Source: Luscinia megarhynchos | Taxonomy: Eukaryota; Chordata; Aves; Passeriformes; Turdidae | Assembly (NCBI GenBank): GCA_034336665.1 | Contig: CM067590.1 | Coordinates: 3,691,748 to 3,755,747 of the forward strand | Length of the DNA stretch: 64,000 nt | Reading direction: 5' to 3' | Shown here: one piece after another, positions 1 to 61,105 of the stretch | How the letters are laid out: the number at the start of each line of letters is the position of its first letter | How positions within the stretch are numbered: position 1 is the stretch's first letter | Position numbers and translations under genes: made by a program | The notes under the pieces: generated by a model | What the model saw: the letters and a program-made list of their open reading frames with translations, nothing else | Told to the model about the DNA's origin: nothing | Databases searched by the model: none

Positions 1-49
1 ATTGAGTCTTACGATTTATAGTTGTAATGTAGTTTCTTTTATGAAATAA

Positions 50-250
50 ATTGTTCCCTGTGAGTGTGGTGAGAGCCTTGCACAGGCTGCCCAGAGCAGC
101 TGTGGCTGCCCCATTGCTGGAAGTGTTCCAGGCCAGGCTGGATGGGGCTTGGAGCAGCCTGGGATAGTGGAAGGTGTCCCTGCCATGGCAGGGGCTGGGA
201 TGGGATGGACTTTTAAGATCCTTCCAACCCAAACCATTCTGTGAATCATA
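50..250 (+). repeat. CR1: CR1 LINE fragment, 3' end
   Basis: Shows the avian CR1 3' block: a cacaggctgcccagagcag box, a gccaggctggatggggcttg box and the terminal ccttccaacccaaaccattc box, ending near gtgaatca. It is 5'-truncated, as most CR1 copies are. Confidence 0.9.
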
Positions 251-2480
251 CAAACTGTAATGACAGTGCTAGAGCAGCTCAGAGCAGATACTCAAATGTC
301 GTGGTTTGAGCACAATTCCCGATGCAATTCCCAAGGCCCAGGGCCCGGCACGGGGCTGGCTGGGAGCTCCTGTCCTGACCTGCCCCACTGCTGGGAATCC
401 GTGTGCACTCGCCGTGTGTCCCACTGAACGGGCGCTAAATCAATACCACCTGTCACATGATGCCACCGTGACATTTCTGGCATGAGCGCTCCCTCTAATA
501 GGAGCTGGAAGTGGGAAGCAGCAGCAGTTAGTGAATAATGGATCAGATACGCCTGATTTGTAACATTTACAGAGGGAGGGCGTGTCTCCCAGCGACAGAA
601 CAAACCGGTTATCAAACGGGAACTGGGAGTTCTGGCTCGTCCAAAACGCAAACCCCGAGCAGCGCGGAGCACAGAGCCAGGGTCTGTGAAGCCCTGGTGC
701 TGCCCAGAGCGCCAGCGCTCCCTCCAAATTAGACTCTGGACCAACAAAAACAGGCATTAGTGTCAGGAATAACCCGAGAAGGAGGGGCTGGGGGTGAGCA
801 GTGGGTCAGAACTGGTGTAGCCGGTGGCGTGGCCGTGCTGGGGGCAGTGATGTGGTGGCTGATGGAGAACAGGGAGCCTGGCAGTGCAAAACACACCCGG
901 GGCTGCCGGACGTGAGCGGCAGAAGCTGTAGGGAAGCATGGAGGATGGAGGGTGAGGAGGCTCAGGGGGCTGAAGGCCACATCTGTCTGGGCTGTCTCAC
1001 ATCTGGGCCCTGCTCGCCAGACCCAGGTTGGGAACACTGACGTACTTTGTTTTTTTCATGTTGAAAACTTTGATGCTGAATTAGAACAAAATTATTCTGA
1101 CAAGGAATTAAAAATAAGTTGAATATTGCATCTGCCTCTGTGACACCCAAAAATCAAACTGCACAAACCCAGAAACTGGACAAATAAAAAGCTAAAAGGA
1201 GGCAGTGCTGTAGTTGGCCATGAAGAGCTGGAATTTGCATCCTTCATCTCCAGGGTCTTTGACCTGCACGTAGCAGAGAGATGCCCTCTGCCATTTTTAC
1301 CCTGGCCAAAATTTGTGTTTGCTCATGTAACCATAGAATTCTCCAGAAGGATCTGACAGTGTTTCCTGTTTCAACAGTAAAAAGTTGAGACATCTGTCCT
1401 TAGCACATAAAGTGACCGGATCTCCATCCTCTGAGCCTCCTCACTGAGAAAAGTCACTTATCGGATTTGGTGTGGACGGAAGGAAGGGTAAGAAAGGAAC
1501 TCTGTCAATCCATGACGTGAAATATTTTATATTAAGACATTTGGCAAAGGATTTTATGTGACTCTAAACAGGATGAGATAATTTTCCAAGGTCAGCTCTC
1601 CTGTACTCTCAGCTTTAGGTTTAGTCACTGAGAAGTCAATCCCGTAAACCTTCACAGCAACATCCTGCCAGTGATGCAGAGACTTGGCTGTTGTTGGCTT
1701 CAACAGCAGCTCTGCTGCATCTTCAAAGGGCAGGAGGCTGAAAACGTGCAAACTGCCTGGTGAGAAATGTGTGAGCAGGAAAGAGTGCCTGGCAAATCAA
1801 TAAAAACAGAGCAACCCTGTAGCTCTGGGTAAGGTAAGAGCTAACTCTTCACCCACTCTTGTTCACAACAACTCTTGTTGTTAAGAGAAGGCCACAGTGA
1901 ACTGGTGGAGCAGAAAGTGGGAATTCTGACCTCAGCTCAGCCTCCAGGCTGCTCTGTGGCTTTGGCTCCTGAGCTGGTTTTCAAGCAGTTTAGTTCTTAA
2001 AACAGAATTGATACCAGTAAGCTTTCTTGGTGAGTCAAATGCTCCAAAGCTCCTTTTGGGCACAAAGTTGGTGTTCCTTGACTATTCCCAGGCTGGTTGA
2101 TTATTGAGAAACTTTAAATTTGTATGGCTAAAGACACACAGCCTAAAACCCACCCATGTGTTCCAATGTATAGAGAAAAGGATGTATTTGGTTTCCAAGG
2201 TATGAAGCTTCCAGCAAGCTCCATGTGTTGGTGTTGGGAGCTGAGCTGGGTTCTCTCTCCACAGACACTTGTGACAGTTCAAGGACGTCACTGCTGCAAC
2301 ATTCAAGCTGCTTTACAAAGTCATTGTCCTTACCTGTTTGTGCAAACCTGATTCCTGCTCCAGGGATGGGCTTCCAAGGAATTCTGAGCAGCATTGATCT
2401 GGAGGAGGGATCTGTTGGGAAGTTGGTCCTCTTAGGTCAGTTTGATGTGGAGGCATCTGTAGGACAGAGCAATAGACTTT

Positions 2481-2744
2481 GGACAAGGGGTGGAGGGACA
2501 GGACCCAGGGAATGGCTGCCACTGCCAGAGGGCAGGGCTGGGTGGGATATTGGGCAGGAATTGTTCCCTGGGAGGGTGGGGCAGCCCTAGCACAGGGTGC
2601 CCAGAGCAGCTGTGGCTGCCCCTGGATCCCTGGCAGTGCCCAAGGCCAGGCTGGACATTGGGGCTGGAGCAGCCTGGGACAGTGGGAGGGGGGGTGGATG
2701 GGATGGTCTCTAAGGCCCCTTCCAATCCAAACCATTTCATAATT
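2481..2744 (+). repeat. CR1: CR1 LINE fragment, 3' end
   Basis: Starts within the CR1 stretch containing gccagagggcagggctgg and continues through ggaattgttccctgggaggg, the gcccagagcagctgtggctg box and the terminal ccttccaatccaaaccattt. Confidence 0.92.
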
Positions 2745-4529
2745 TAAGTAAGGAATGCATCAAACAGAAACAAATAAGTTTTTGTAGACTCAAACAGATG
2801 GATACACTCTATTGCAAGTCTCTCTGCACTTATTTTCTTAGGAGGATTCAGATCTGAACCCCCATGGTCTGTGATTGTCACAGTTCATAGCAGACACTTA
2901 TCCCTGCTTTTTTTCCAAGTTATTTTAACTGAACCATAAAACATCTATAGTGGAGAGAAAGAAATGTGACTGTTGCCAATATTTAATATATCAAACTGGT
3001 GATTTCAGTAGCTTCTTGAATCAGGAATTAAAGAAGAGCCTGCATTGCAGCTATTAGGAAAAAAAAAGAGTAAGCAGGTGTTGGCTTAGTTTCTAAGCGC
3101 CCACATTGCTCCTGTTGGTTTATCTGATTGCAAACCAAGTGCACTGGAGTGTGATGAATATGGAATAGTGAATGTATGGGAAAGATGCTGGAAAGGTTGC
3201 ACCCTGATGTTCTTAATAAGTAATTAGAAACTAAAAATAGTATTTTAAGGAAAGATAATAAATCTGTAGCCTTTAATCCTTATGTGCCAATGTGTAAGCT
3301 GATATCATTATTACATGAAAGGCAATGAGAACATGAGTGAGTAAGCAAGAGCAGGTTCCTGATACAGTCACAGTATAAATTCCACACAGCCCGAGCTGTC
3401 CAGGTGATGTTTGGCTCTGTCTGTTTTATGCAAAGTCCACAGTCATAAAGCAGGTTAATTTGCAAGCAGAGAACACATACTTTTGTTGTTTATTTCCATT
3501 CCTTAACTGCCCTTACTTCCTGAAGCAGTGTGGAATCAGTGGGTCTCTGAGTCTCTGCACTTGTCAGCAGCAGCGTGGATTCGGGAAAAAAGGACAGAAA
3601 TGAGGGAAATGCCTTCCCATGACTGTGGTTCTGCTGCACCAATGGGCTGAACCAACAGCTCCTGAGCTGTGCAGACACACATCTGCTGTGCTGGTGACAG
3701 AGAAAGCATCCCCACTTAAGGAGAGCCTTTCATCTCAGCATTTAAATAGTCTGCAAATGCCAAGATGTAGTTATTGTTGCACAGGTACCATCCCAGCTAA
3801 TCCTGCTTACACTGGTCCAATCAGGCCGCCAGCCTTACCCTGTCCTGAGGGAAACCTCAAACAACATCGGGGGTGAATCACAGCAGCAGAGCCATGATTT
3901 CACTGACCAGCCCTCCTCTCATTCACACTCTGTCGTGTTCCTGGGACAACTGCAGTGATTCTTTACCTGGAAAAGCAATGCAAAGTATTTTAAATAGGGG
4001 AAACTCATAGTGCAATTCAATGTCCAGGCAAAGGGGCTGAGGCACAGTGACCTGCTGGTCACCACTGCCTGCCCAGGGGCCCTTCATGTCATGCAGAAGC
4101 AAGAGATCTGTTGTAAGCTAGAGATGGTGGGTTGAAAATTTTAAATGTCTATTTGCCAAGCATTTTTGAATTTTAAAAGGCTTTATTCCAGCAGTTTATA
4201 ACTCATTTGTCTCACAGAAATGGCTGAAAGCAAGAGCCAGATAAAATTACGGGAAGTTGCCAGGAAACGTACTGTCATGGCTTAGTGTGAGTGCAGCACA
4301 GAGATGATTAAAAAAGGCACCAAATGGTGAATCCCACTGGAAAAACAACCAGAAATCTGCAATGGCTCTTTGGGTTCTGTGATACTGAAAGCAGTCGGCA
4401 GTGGTAGATGGTATCCTCATGCCAAGCTCTGTCCAGCTCTGCAGCAATCCATCCTTTCGGAGAAGAGGAGGAGGGACACGGGCACAGCCAGGACAGCAAC
4501 CTGGGCTGTCAGCACTGAGGGACAGTGAG

Positions 4530-4672
4530 ACAGAATCCCAGAATGGTTTGGGTTGGGAGGGGACCTTGGGGACCATCTCATTCTAGCACCTTCCACTATC
4601 CCAGGGTGCTCCGAGCCCTGTCCAGCCTGGCCTTGGACACTCCCAGGGATCGAGGGACAGTCACAACTGTAT
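4530..4672 (-). repeat. CR1: CR1 LINE fragment, reverse orientation
   Basis: Begins with the reverse complement of the CR1 terminus (gaatcccagaatggtttggg) and runs back through the ccttccactatcccagg and cagcctggccttggacact boxes. It ends about 190 bp before the GGAT-rich tract upstream of the promoter. Confidence 0.88.
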
Positions 4673-4862
4673 AAAATATATAGAACATATAATATATAGA
4701 AAATATTTCCCCTAATCTCTAACGTAACCCTACTCTCCTCCCGTTTGAACCCGCAGCGAGGTGAGCTCAACTCCTGCGTTTTACTCGCTGAACGCTACCG
4801 AGGCCACCGCGGCTCCTCGGGCAGCAGGGCTGACAGGCGGCCTGGAAGGAGGGAGGGCGGGC

Positions 4863-4962
4863 GGATGGAAGGATGGACGGACAGAGGGATGGCTGGACGG
4901 ACAGAGGGATGGCAGGGCGGCTGGATGATGGGGATGGATGGATGATGATGATGATGACGGGC
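4863..4962. repeat. GGAT/GGAC-rich minisatellite and (GAT)n tract
   Basis: Two near-identical copies of a ~20-bp unit (ggacggacagagggatggct type) are followed by ggatggatggatg and then about five GAT repeats at 4941-4957. The tract abuts the 5' edge of the CpG island and is likely length-polymorphic. Confidence 0.8.
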
Positions 4963-5182
4963 GGCTCGGTGCCGCCGCCGCTGCCGCCGCTGCTCCTCCC
5001 CCGGCCCGGCCCGTCCCGTCCCGTGCCCGCGCTCCGCGCCGCCTCTTGCGGCCGCCCCGCTCGGCTCCCAGCTGACGGGGGCAGCCCCTTGTTTACTGGC
5101 CGGGGCGCCGCCGCCAGCCCGGCCTGCGCTGGAAGGGGCCGCCGGGCCGGGGCCGACTCCGCGGGCAGGGAGGGGCCCGGCG

Positions 5183-5190
5183 CTATAAAG
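5183..5190 (+). promoter_or_regulatory. INSR: TATA-like box
   Basis: The sequence ctataaag stands in otherwise pure GC-rich DNA, 110 bp before the start codon. With the usual ~30-bp spacing, transcription would start near 5214-5220. Mammalian INSR is described as TATA-less, so this would be a difference if functional. Confidence 0.45.
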
Positions 5191-5215
5191 GGGCTCGGCG
5201 GGGGCTCCGCCGGCG

Positions 5216-5260
5216 ATGCTCGGCCGGGCCCGGCCCCCGCGCCCGCCCCGCGGGCTCTGA
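5216..5260 (+). other. Possible upstream ORF (14 codons) in the INSR 5' leader
   Basis: An ATG at 5216 opens a 14-codon, Arg/Pro-rich frame that stops with TGA at 5258-5260, 38 bases before the INSR ATG. A G at -3 gives it fair initiation context. It matters only if transcription starts upstream of 5216, which is unknown because the predicted start is almost exactly there. Confidence 0.3.
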
Positions 5261-5298
5261 TTCGCGCCGGGCGGCGGCGGCCGCGGCAGCGGCGCGGG

Positions 5299-55940
<50,642 letters not shown>

Positions 55941-56427
55941 CACTTCCTGTTTGGCCCAAGGGTTGTGTCTGCTTTTTTCCCCCCTCCACAAATCTCAGGA
56001 CTCTTGTTATTGCTGCCACAGTGTATGACACACATCTACAAACTCTTCAGATTTTTAATCATCTTATGATTAATTTTTTTTTCTTGCCAAGTTGACTGGT
56101 TGTCAGTGGACTTATCTGTGAACATAAATGGAAGAGGTTTCCATGGCTGCTGTCCCTTCTGTAACCATGGTTTCACAACAGGAAGCGACCGTGTGAGTTC
56201 AGCTGAAGGAGAAGCATCCGCCTTTGCCAGCAGAAGACGTGAAGTTCTCTGGTGCCTGAGCTCCAGCCCAGCAGAGCATTTCCAGTAGAATTCCAGGCTT
56301 GCAGGCAGCCTCTCCACTACAGCTGAAGGATTCAGCACATCAGTCGCCAGATCCTCACATTGACCAATAGCTGCTGCTTTCATACTTTGTTTTCGAGGGG
56401 TGGAACCCCCGGGTGCGTGCGTGGGCG

Positions 56428-56446
56428 TGTGTGTGTGTGTGTGTGC
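56428..56446. repeat. (GT)n microsatellite in the 3' UTR
   Basis: About nine GT repeats after gcgtgggc. Likely length-polymorphic. Confidence 0.9.
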
Positions 56447-56514
56447 AGTATCAACATGTGGGGTACCCTAGAGCAAAAGAGACATTTCTGGTTTTGTACA
56501 CAGCTTACAGCGCC

Positions 56515-56615
56515 TTCAGGCACATGGTGGGATTCTTGGGGTGTCCTGCACAGGGCCAGGAGTTGGATGATCCTGGTGGGTCCCTTCCAACTCAGCATAC
56601 CCTATGATTCTCTGT
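56515..56615 (+). repeat. CR1: CR1-type 3' fragment within the 3' UTR
   Basis: Shows gattcttggggtgtcctgca, cagggccaggagttggatga, tcctggtgggtcccttccaa and the terminal ccctatgattct. Same family as 18352-18450. Confidence 0.8.
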
Positions 56616-57789
56616 TCTCACAGGAGCTTTCCTCTTCTTGGAAGTGTGTACTTATCTTTTTTCCCCATTTCCCTGGAGGGACTGAATCCTAAACAGATTA
56701 TTTTTATACTGAGGACTCTTGGGAGCAGGTTTTCTCTCATTAACAAATGAAGAAAACGTGCTGGGAGCTAAATGAGCAGAACTCTGAGATTTGTGGGTAC
56801 TTTCAAGACCAAACGAAGTAGGAGTCCCCTGACCTGAGACACGGAGTTTTCTGTCCTTACAGCATTGAGTATATATATTGTTTGTTGTAACATATTTAAA
56901 GATGTCTTTAGTTTAAATTTTAACTTCATATAAATTATTGACTGTTTATGATCCTTTTGGGGCGGGGAGAGTTTTGGGGGATTGTTTGGTCTTAAAGTGG
57001 TCCAAAGATTTCAGAACGAACTAATTTTAGCCTTGCAGGAGCGATGAAGCACATGTTCAGTTCATACTTGACAAGGCTTTGTAATAGTTTCATGATTTAT
57101 ACAACACAGTCAGCTGGCTCCAGTCGAAGCCCCATCTTGGGTGTTGGGAGCTGAAGGACACAGAACATCCTGAAGGACACAGCAGGACTCGAGTCCTGCT
57201 CCTCCTCTGCCCCCGTGTCCCTCGCTTTGCCTTCCCTGCCAGAGAGGACGAGCACGAACTGGAGCTGAGGAAGGGACACTGAAGGGGGAGCACAAAGCTC
57301 TGGGCTCTGCACACCAGAGGTGCTGTGGTTTGCTGCCTCTCTGCTGCTCCCAGGCCTCCAGCCTCGTGTTCCCTGGGATTCCTGCTGCAGAACTGTTGGG
57401 ATGTCAGCGCTGGCCGTCAGGACTGTGCTTTGCTGTGCTGCTGTTTGCAAGGACAGAGCTGATGGGCACCTGATGTTGGAGAGAAATGGTGGAACTCCAG
57501 TGGGGCTGGTAGCACGGAGCTGGCGGGAGCAGCACGGGAGCAGGAAGGAAGATGATGGATGTCACAGGCCTGTACAATGCAGGAGGTGCTTGAAGAGCAG
57601 GGAGAGATGCTCAGTCCTTCACTTGCTCCTGGAGAAGTCCAAGGTGTGTTCTGTGCTCTCTGCCTGGAGAAGGCGAGGTGCCCTGGCCGGCAGAGCTGGG
57701 CTGGGCTGTGGCTCCAGCCCAGAGCGAGGCACAGGGGCTGCAGTCCCTAAGGAAGAGCTCTCCACCCACGCCCCGGTGCAGCTGGTGCT

Positions 57790-57847
57790 GGGAGCCTCTG
57801 CCCCCACCTGCTTCTGGCCAAAACAGCACTGCCAGAGTCAGAAAAGA
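57790..57847 (+). repeat. Dispersed ~57-bp repeat, copy 2 (3' UTR)
   Basis: Shares cccccacctgcttctggcca and aaacagcactgccagagtca with 54980-55036, with only a few differences. Confidence 0.7.
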
Positions 57848-60323
57848 GGGCAACAGACTCTGGGCAGCACCGGGAGCTGTTGGGCCCTTTGCTGCTGGAG
57901 GGATTGGTTCAGCCCAGGTGGAGGGTACCAGGTTGCTCCACAGATTTGGGTGGAAAACACAGTCCAGACATAGGTGAGAACCTTTGGATTTCAAAAGGCC
58001 TCGTTTACATTTCTTCTGCTTTACAAAGTCGTAACTGTTCAGCAGCTCTATGCTACACTGCAGGAAAGAAGACATATTCTCACACTTTTCTAAGGAAGAG
58101 AAGTTTTTCTTATTAGAATTTTTTTATTTATTTTAATATATAAAACACTGTAAAAAAAAAGCAACAAACAATTTGTTTTCTTAAACACACAGAACATGTA
58201 AATTTGTATCTGCAAAATCTTGGCAGGTGGATGTGGTGGGATTATTTTTGTCCTGTTCTGGTGCAGTCTACCTCAGTGTTTCTTAAGGATATTTTTTAAT
58301 ACTACGCACCTCTAAACCTGTTTAAATATTCTGGTCTTGACCTATTGTGGATCAGGGAAAATCAGTATCAGCTGATTCCAATACCAGGGACCATTCATGA
58401 AGGGAATGGGAAGGAGAATGGCTCGTCACTGTTGATCCCTAATCTGAACAGTAGTGGCCAATGAACCCATTTTAAAATTTGGATCTGATCTCATCCCTTA
58501 GTTCTGTTGTGATTTAAAAAAAAAAAAAAACAACAAAAAAGAGCCATTTAAATTTTTGGACTTTAGTGAACTCATTACCTAAAAAGGAGAGACTGCTTCC
58601 TCCTGGATCAGCATGTGCCAGCATGGAGCAGGGACTGGGACCAGCCCTTGCTGTTGGGGTTGCATTGGGGTGGCTTGGTCACTGCTCTTGCTGTGCACAG
58701 GTGACCCAAGGTCCTGTGACCTTCTGGTTCAGTGACCTCCTGAAACAAACCTTTCCCAGCACACCCTTGCTTTGATAACATTTCCAATGGCAGTGATCAT
58801 AACTGTGGGAATAGAAGATCTTTTACCTGAAGGAACATTGGAACCTCGTATTGGGTCTGGCTTTTCCACGTGGTTGATACTGGTTGGCCCTGTGAGTACA
58901 CATGGTTTGAACACTCGGATGGCCGAGCCAGGGAGCTGCTCCATGGACAGGCAGTCCCCTCCTGGCTCAGTGTCACCTTCACCCTGCACCAAACGGAGCA
59001 GTTGTTTGTCCCCAGCACTGTGTGAAGGTTTTTCATCCTTCCTACCTTGTGCCCCGGGGGAGGGAAGGCGTGTGGTACCAATGAGAGGGTATCATGTTTC
59101 TCCTCTGTAAAACAAATAACACTAGTGGTTGCTGCTCGTGGCTGTTAGAGATCACACTCAGCTGTAGAATTAGGAAGAATAAGTGAACATCACCCACAAA
59201 GCCCAGCTCTCACTGCAGGAAAATCCTTCCTTGGCTCACAGCCGACACTTTGGTCTCTGCTGCTGGAAGATCCTTGCCTGGGGATGCCCGAATGCCTCAC
59301 TTGGATCTCGCTGATTCCTGCTCAGAGAATTCCTGCAAGTGAAGACTCAAGTGCTATTGAAACCTCTGGGGTGCTGCCAGGGACCCCAGCCTGGGCAGGG
59401 CTGCTGTGCCGAGCCTTCCTTGGGGGAGCTGCTGCTCTTTGCTCCGGCCACATCCTTATGGGGCAGAATTCCCCAGCTGCAGTGGAAGCACAAAACTTGC
59501 TGCTGCTGCTTAGGAGGAACCAAACACTGGTGCAGGAGAGCAGGTGGGATGGCTGGAGGAGGGCAGCCAGCAGTGGGAAGTTCTTTCTTTCCTTGCATTA
59601 CTGTTTGTTGGAGGGTTGGCTCCTGCCCTCGGTGGGCAGAGAGTGCCCCGCTCGCAGCACGGGGCAGCAGGACAGACCCCTCAGCCTGCCCAGGAGCAGC
59701 TGGAGCCTCCTGGGCACAGCCTGGCACCAACAACAGCCAGAAATCACTCTGGTGTATCAGGAGGAGTAAGAAGCTGAGCTCTGTAGAGCTTTCACAGAGA
59801 AAATGTCTGAAGTGTGAGGCTGGAGAGGTTTCTCAGAAAGGTTTCCACATTAAACTCGATTGCCACTTCCTGAACGGCTCTTGCCAATCTGGAACTTCTC
59901 TCGAGGGCCAGCGCAGTGCTGCAAAGCTTGGCTGCTGGGTTAGGAACGTGTCTGACTTGGCTGCTTGTAAATACTCTATTGTGTTGTAAAATAGAAGAGC
60001 TCAGACATAAATTCTGTGCCAGCACTGGGTTGGGAAAGGTGATGGGAACTAGACCACGCTGCAGCAATGATGGTAAAGCAGCTGTGTGGATATGAAGAGG
60101 CTGCTTTTAGGTTGCTAAAGGGTACTCTTAATTTATGGGTAGTATATCTCTTTCCTCCTAAATTTGATGGGACACTTTGCTTAATTTTAGTCTGTTGGCT
60201 ATAGTGTTGGTATCTCTTTGGAAAAAAAAAATCTCAAAGTCGCTTCTTGTGTTACTGAGCTGACTGTGCTGAAGGCAAATAGGAGATTACAGGAGTGAGA
60301 AGGGTGCTGAGCCTCTGCTTTAG

Positions 60324-60346
60324 AGGAGGGAGGGAGGGAGGGAGGC
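60324..60346. repeat. (GGGA)n microsatellite
   Basis: About five tandem GGGA units within the probable 3' UTR. Confidence 0.85.
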
Positions 60347-61078
60347 AGACAAGTTTCCTCTCAAAGCCACTGTGACACGAAGACGGACCCTGAGGTGTCC
60401 CGGGCCCTTCCTGCTACCAAGACTGGAACCTTGTTTTTACAAGCCAGAATGTAAAATATCTTTGTGCCATAAAACCTTACTGTCAAGGCTGTGCCAGGTG
60501 CTCCCGTGATCTGTGTGGGATGGGCTCAGAGCCTGGAGGGAGCTCGGAGCTGCAGCTGGACCCTGTGATCCTCTGGGAGCCGGGGACTCGCAGGAACCCG
60601 GCCCAAAGAGCCACCACCCCTCGGAGTGTCCTGTGGTCCAGGGAAAGGAACTGCTGAGTGGGTTGGAATCAAGAAATAGTTACTTCGTGAAATTCAACAT
60701 AAGATTAGTTTGGTATTTGTATGAACTTAATGGAATTTGGTCTTTTTATTACCTTCTGCTTGGCTCTGTGTTCCCTCTGCTTGGATTCTGTCCGTGAGTG
60801 TCGGTGTAAAGCCTCGACGTGTTCAGCCTCGTTAGGAGCATCACAAGAGTGAAGCCAATCATCCAGCTGACTTTTGGAGGAACCTGACTGTTGAAAAGCA
60901 ACTCTAAAGTTACCATTGTTAGCAAATCTGCTGTCATTAAATGTGTATTTCTTTTTTAAATGAATTTGCTTGTCCTTCTTGGAAGGAAGCACTTATTCTT
61001 GCAGTTTGGGCAAATTCACTGCAGCACAATGCAAGCTGTAAGGGGACAGGTAGAGAAATGACTTTTTAAATATTGTAT

Positions 61079-61084
61079 AATAAA
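61079..61084 (+). promoter_or_regulatory. INSR: Candidate INSR poly(A) signal AATAAA
   Basis: AATAAA lies in an AT-rich setting and is followed about 20-40 bp later by a GT/T-rich element (ggtgttgttattttttt), the usual arrangement for cleavage near 61100. Other AATAAA hexamers at 61880 and 62076 lack as clear a downstream element. The assignment is inference. Confidence 0.5.
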
Positions 61085-61105
61085 GTTAGTATTAACTCCT
61101 ATGGT

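Larger units (their letters stand above)
1..4860. other. 5' intergenic flank
   Basis: No exon of a neighbouring gene is recognisable. Reading frames are short and broken, and several are only translations of CR1 repeats. Three CR1 fragments lie here (50-250, 2481-2744 and 4530-4672). The rest is AT-leaning unique-looking sequence with short A/T runs. Confidence 0.6.
55941..61105 (+). other. INSR: Probable INSR 3' untranslated region
   Basis: Follows the stop codon, with no splice-like or coding structure and many AT-rich stretches (for example 56870-56955 and 58105-58160). It holds a GT repeat (56428-56445), a CR1 fragment (56515-56615) and the second copy of a dispersed repeat (57790-57847). 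Vertebrate INSR mRNAs have multi-kilobase 3' UTRs. The end is inferred from the poly(A) signal at 61079. Confidence 0.6.
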
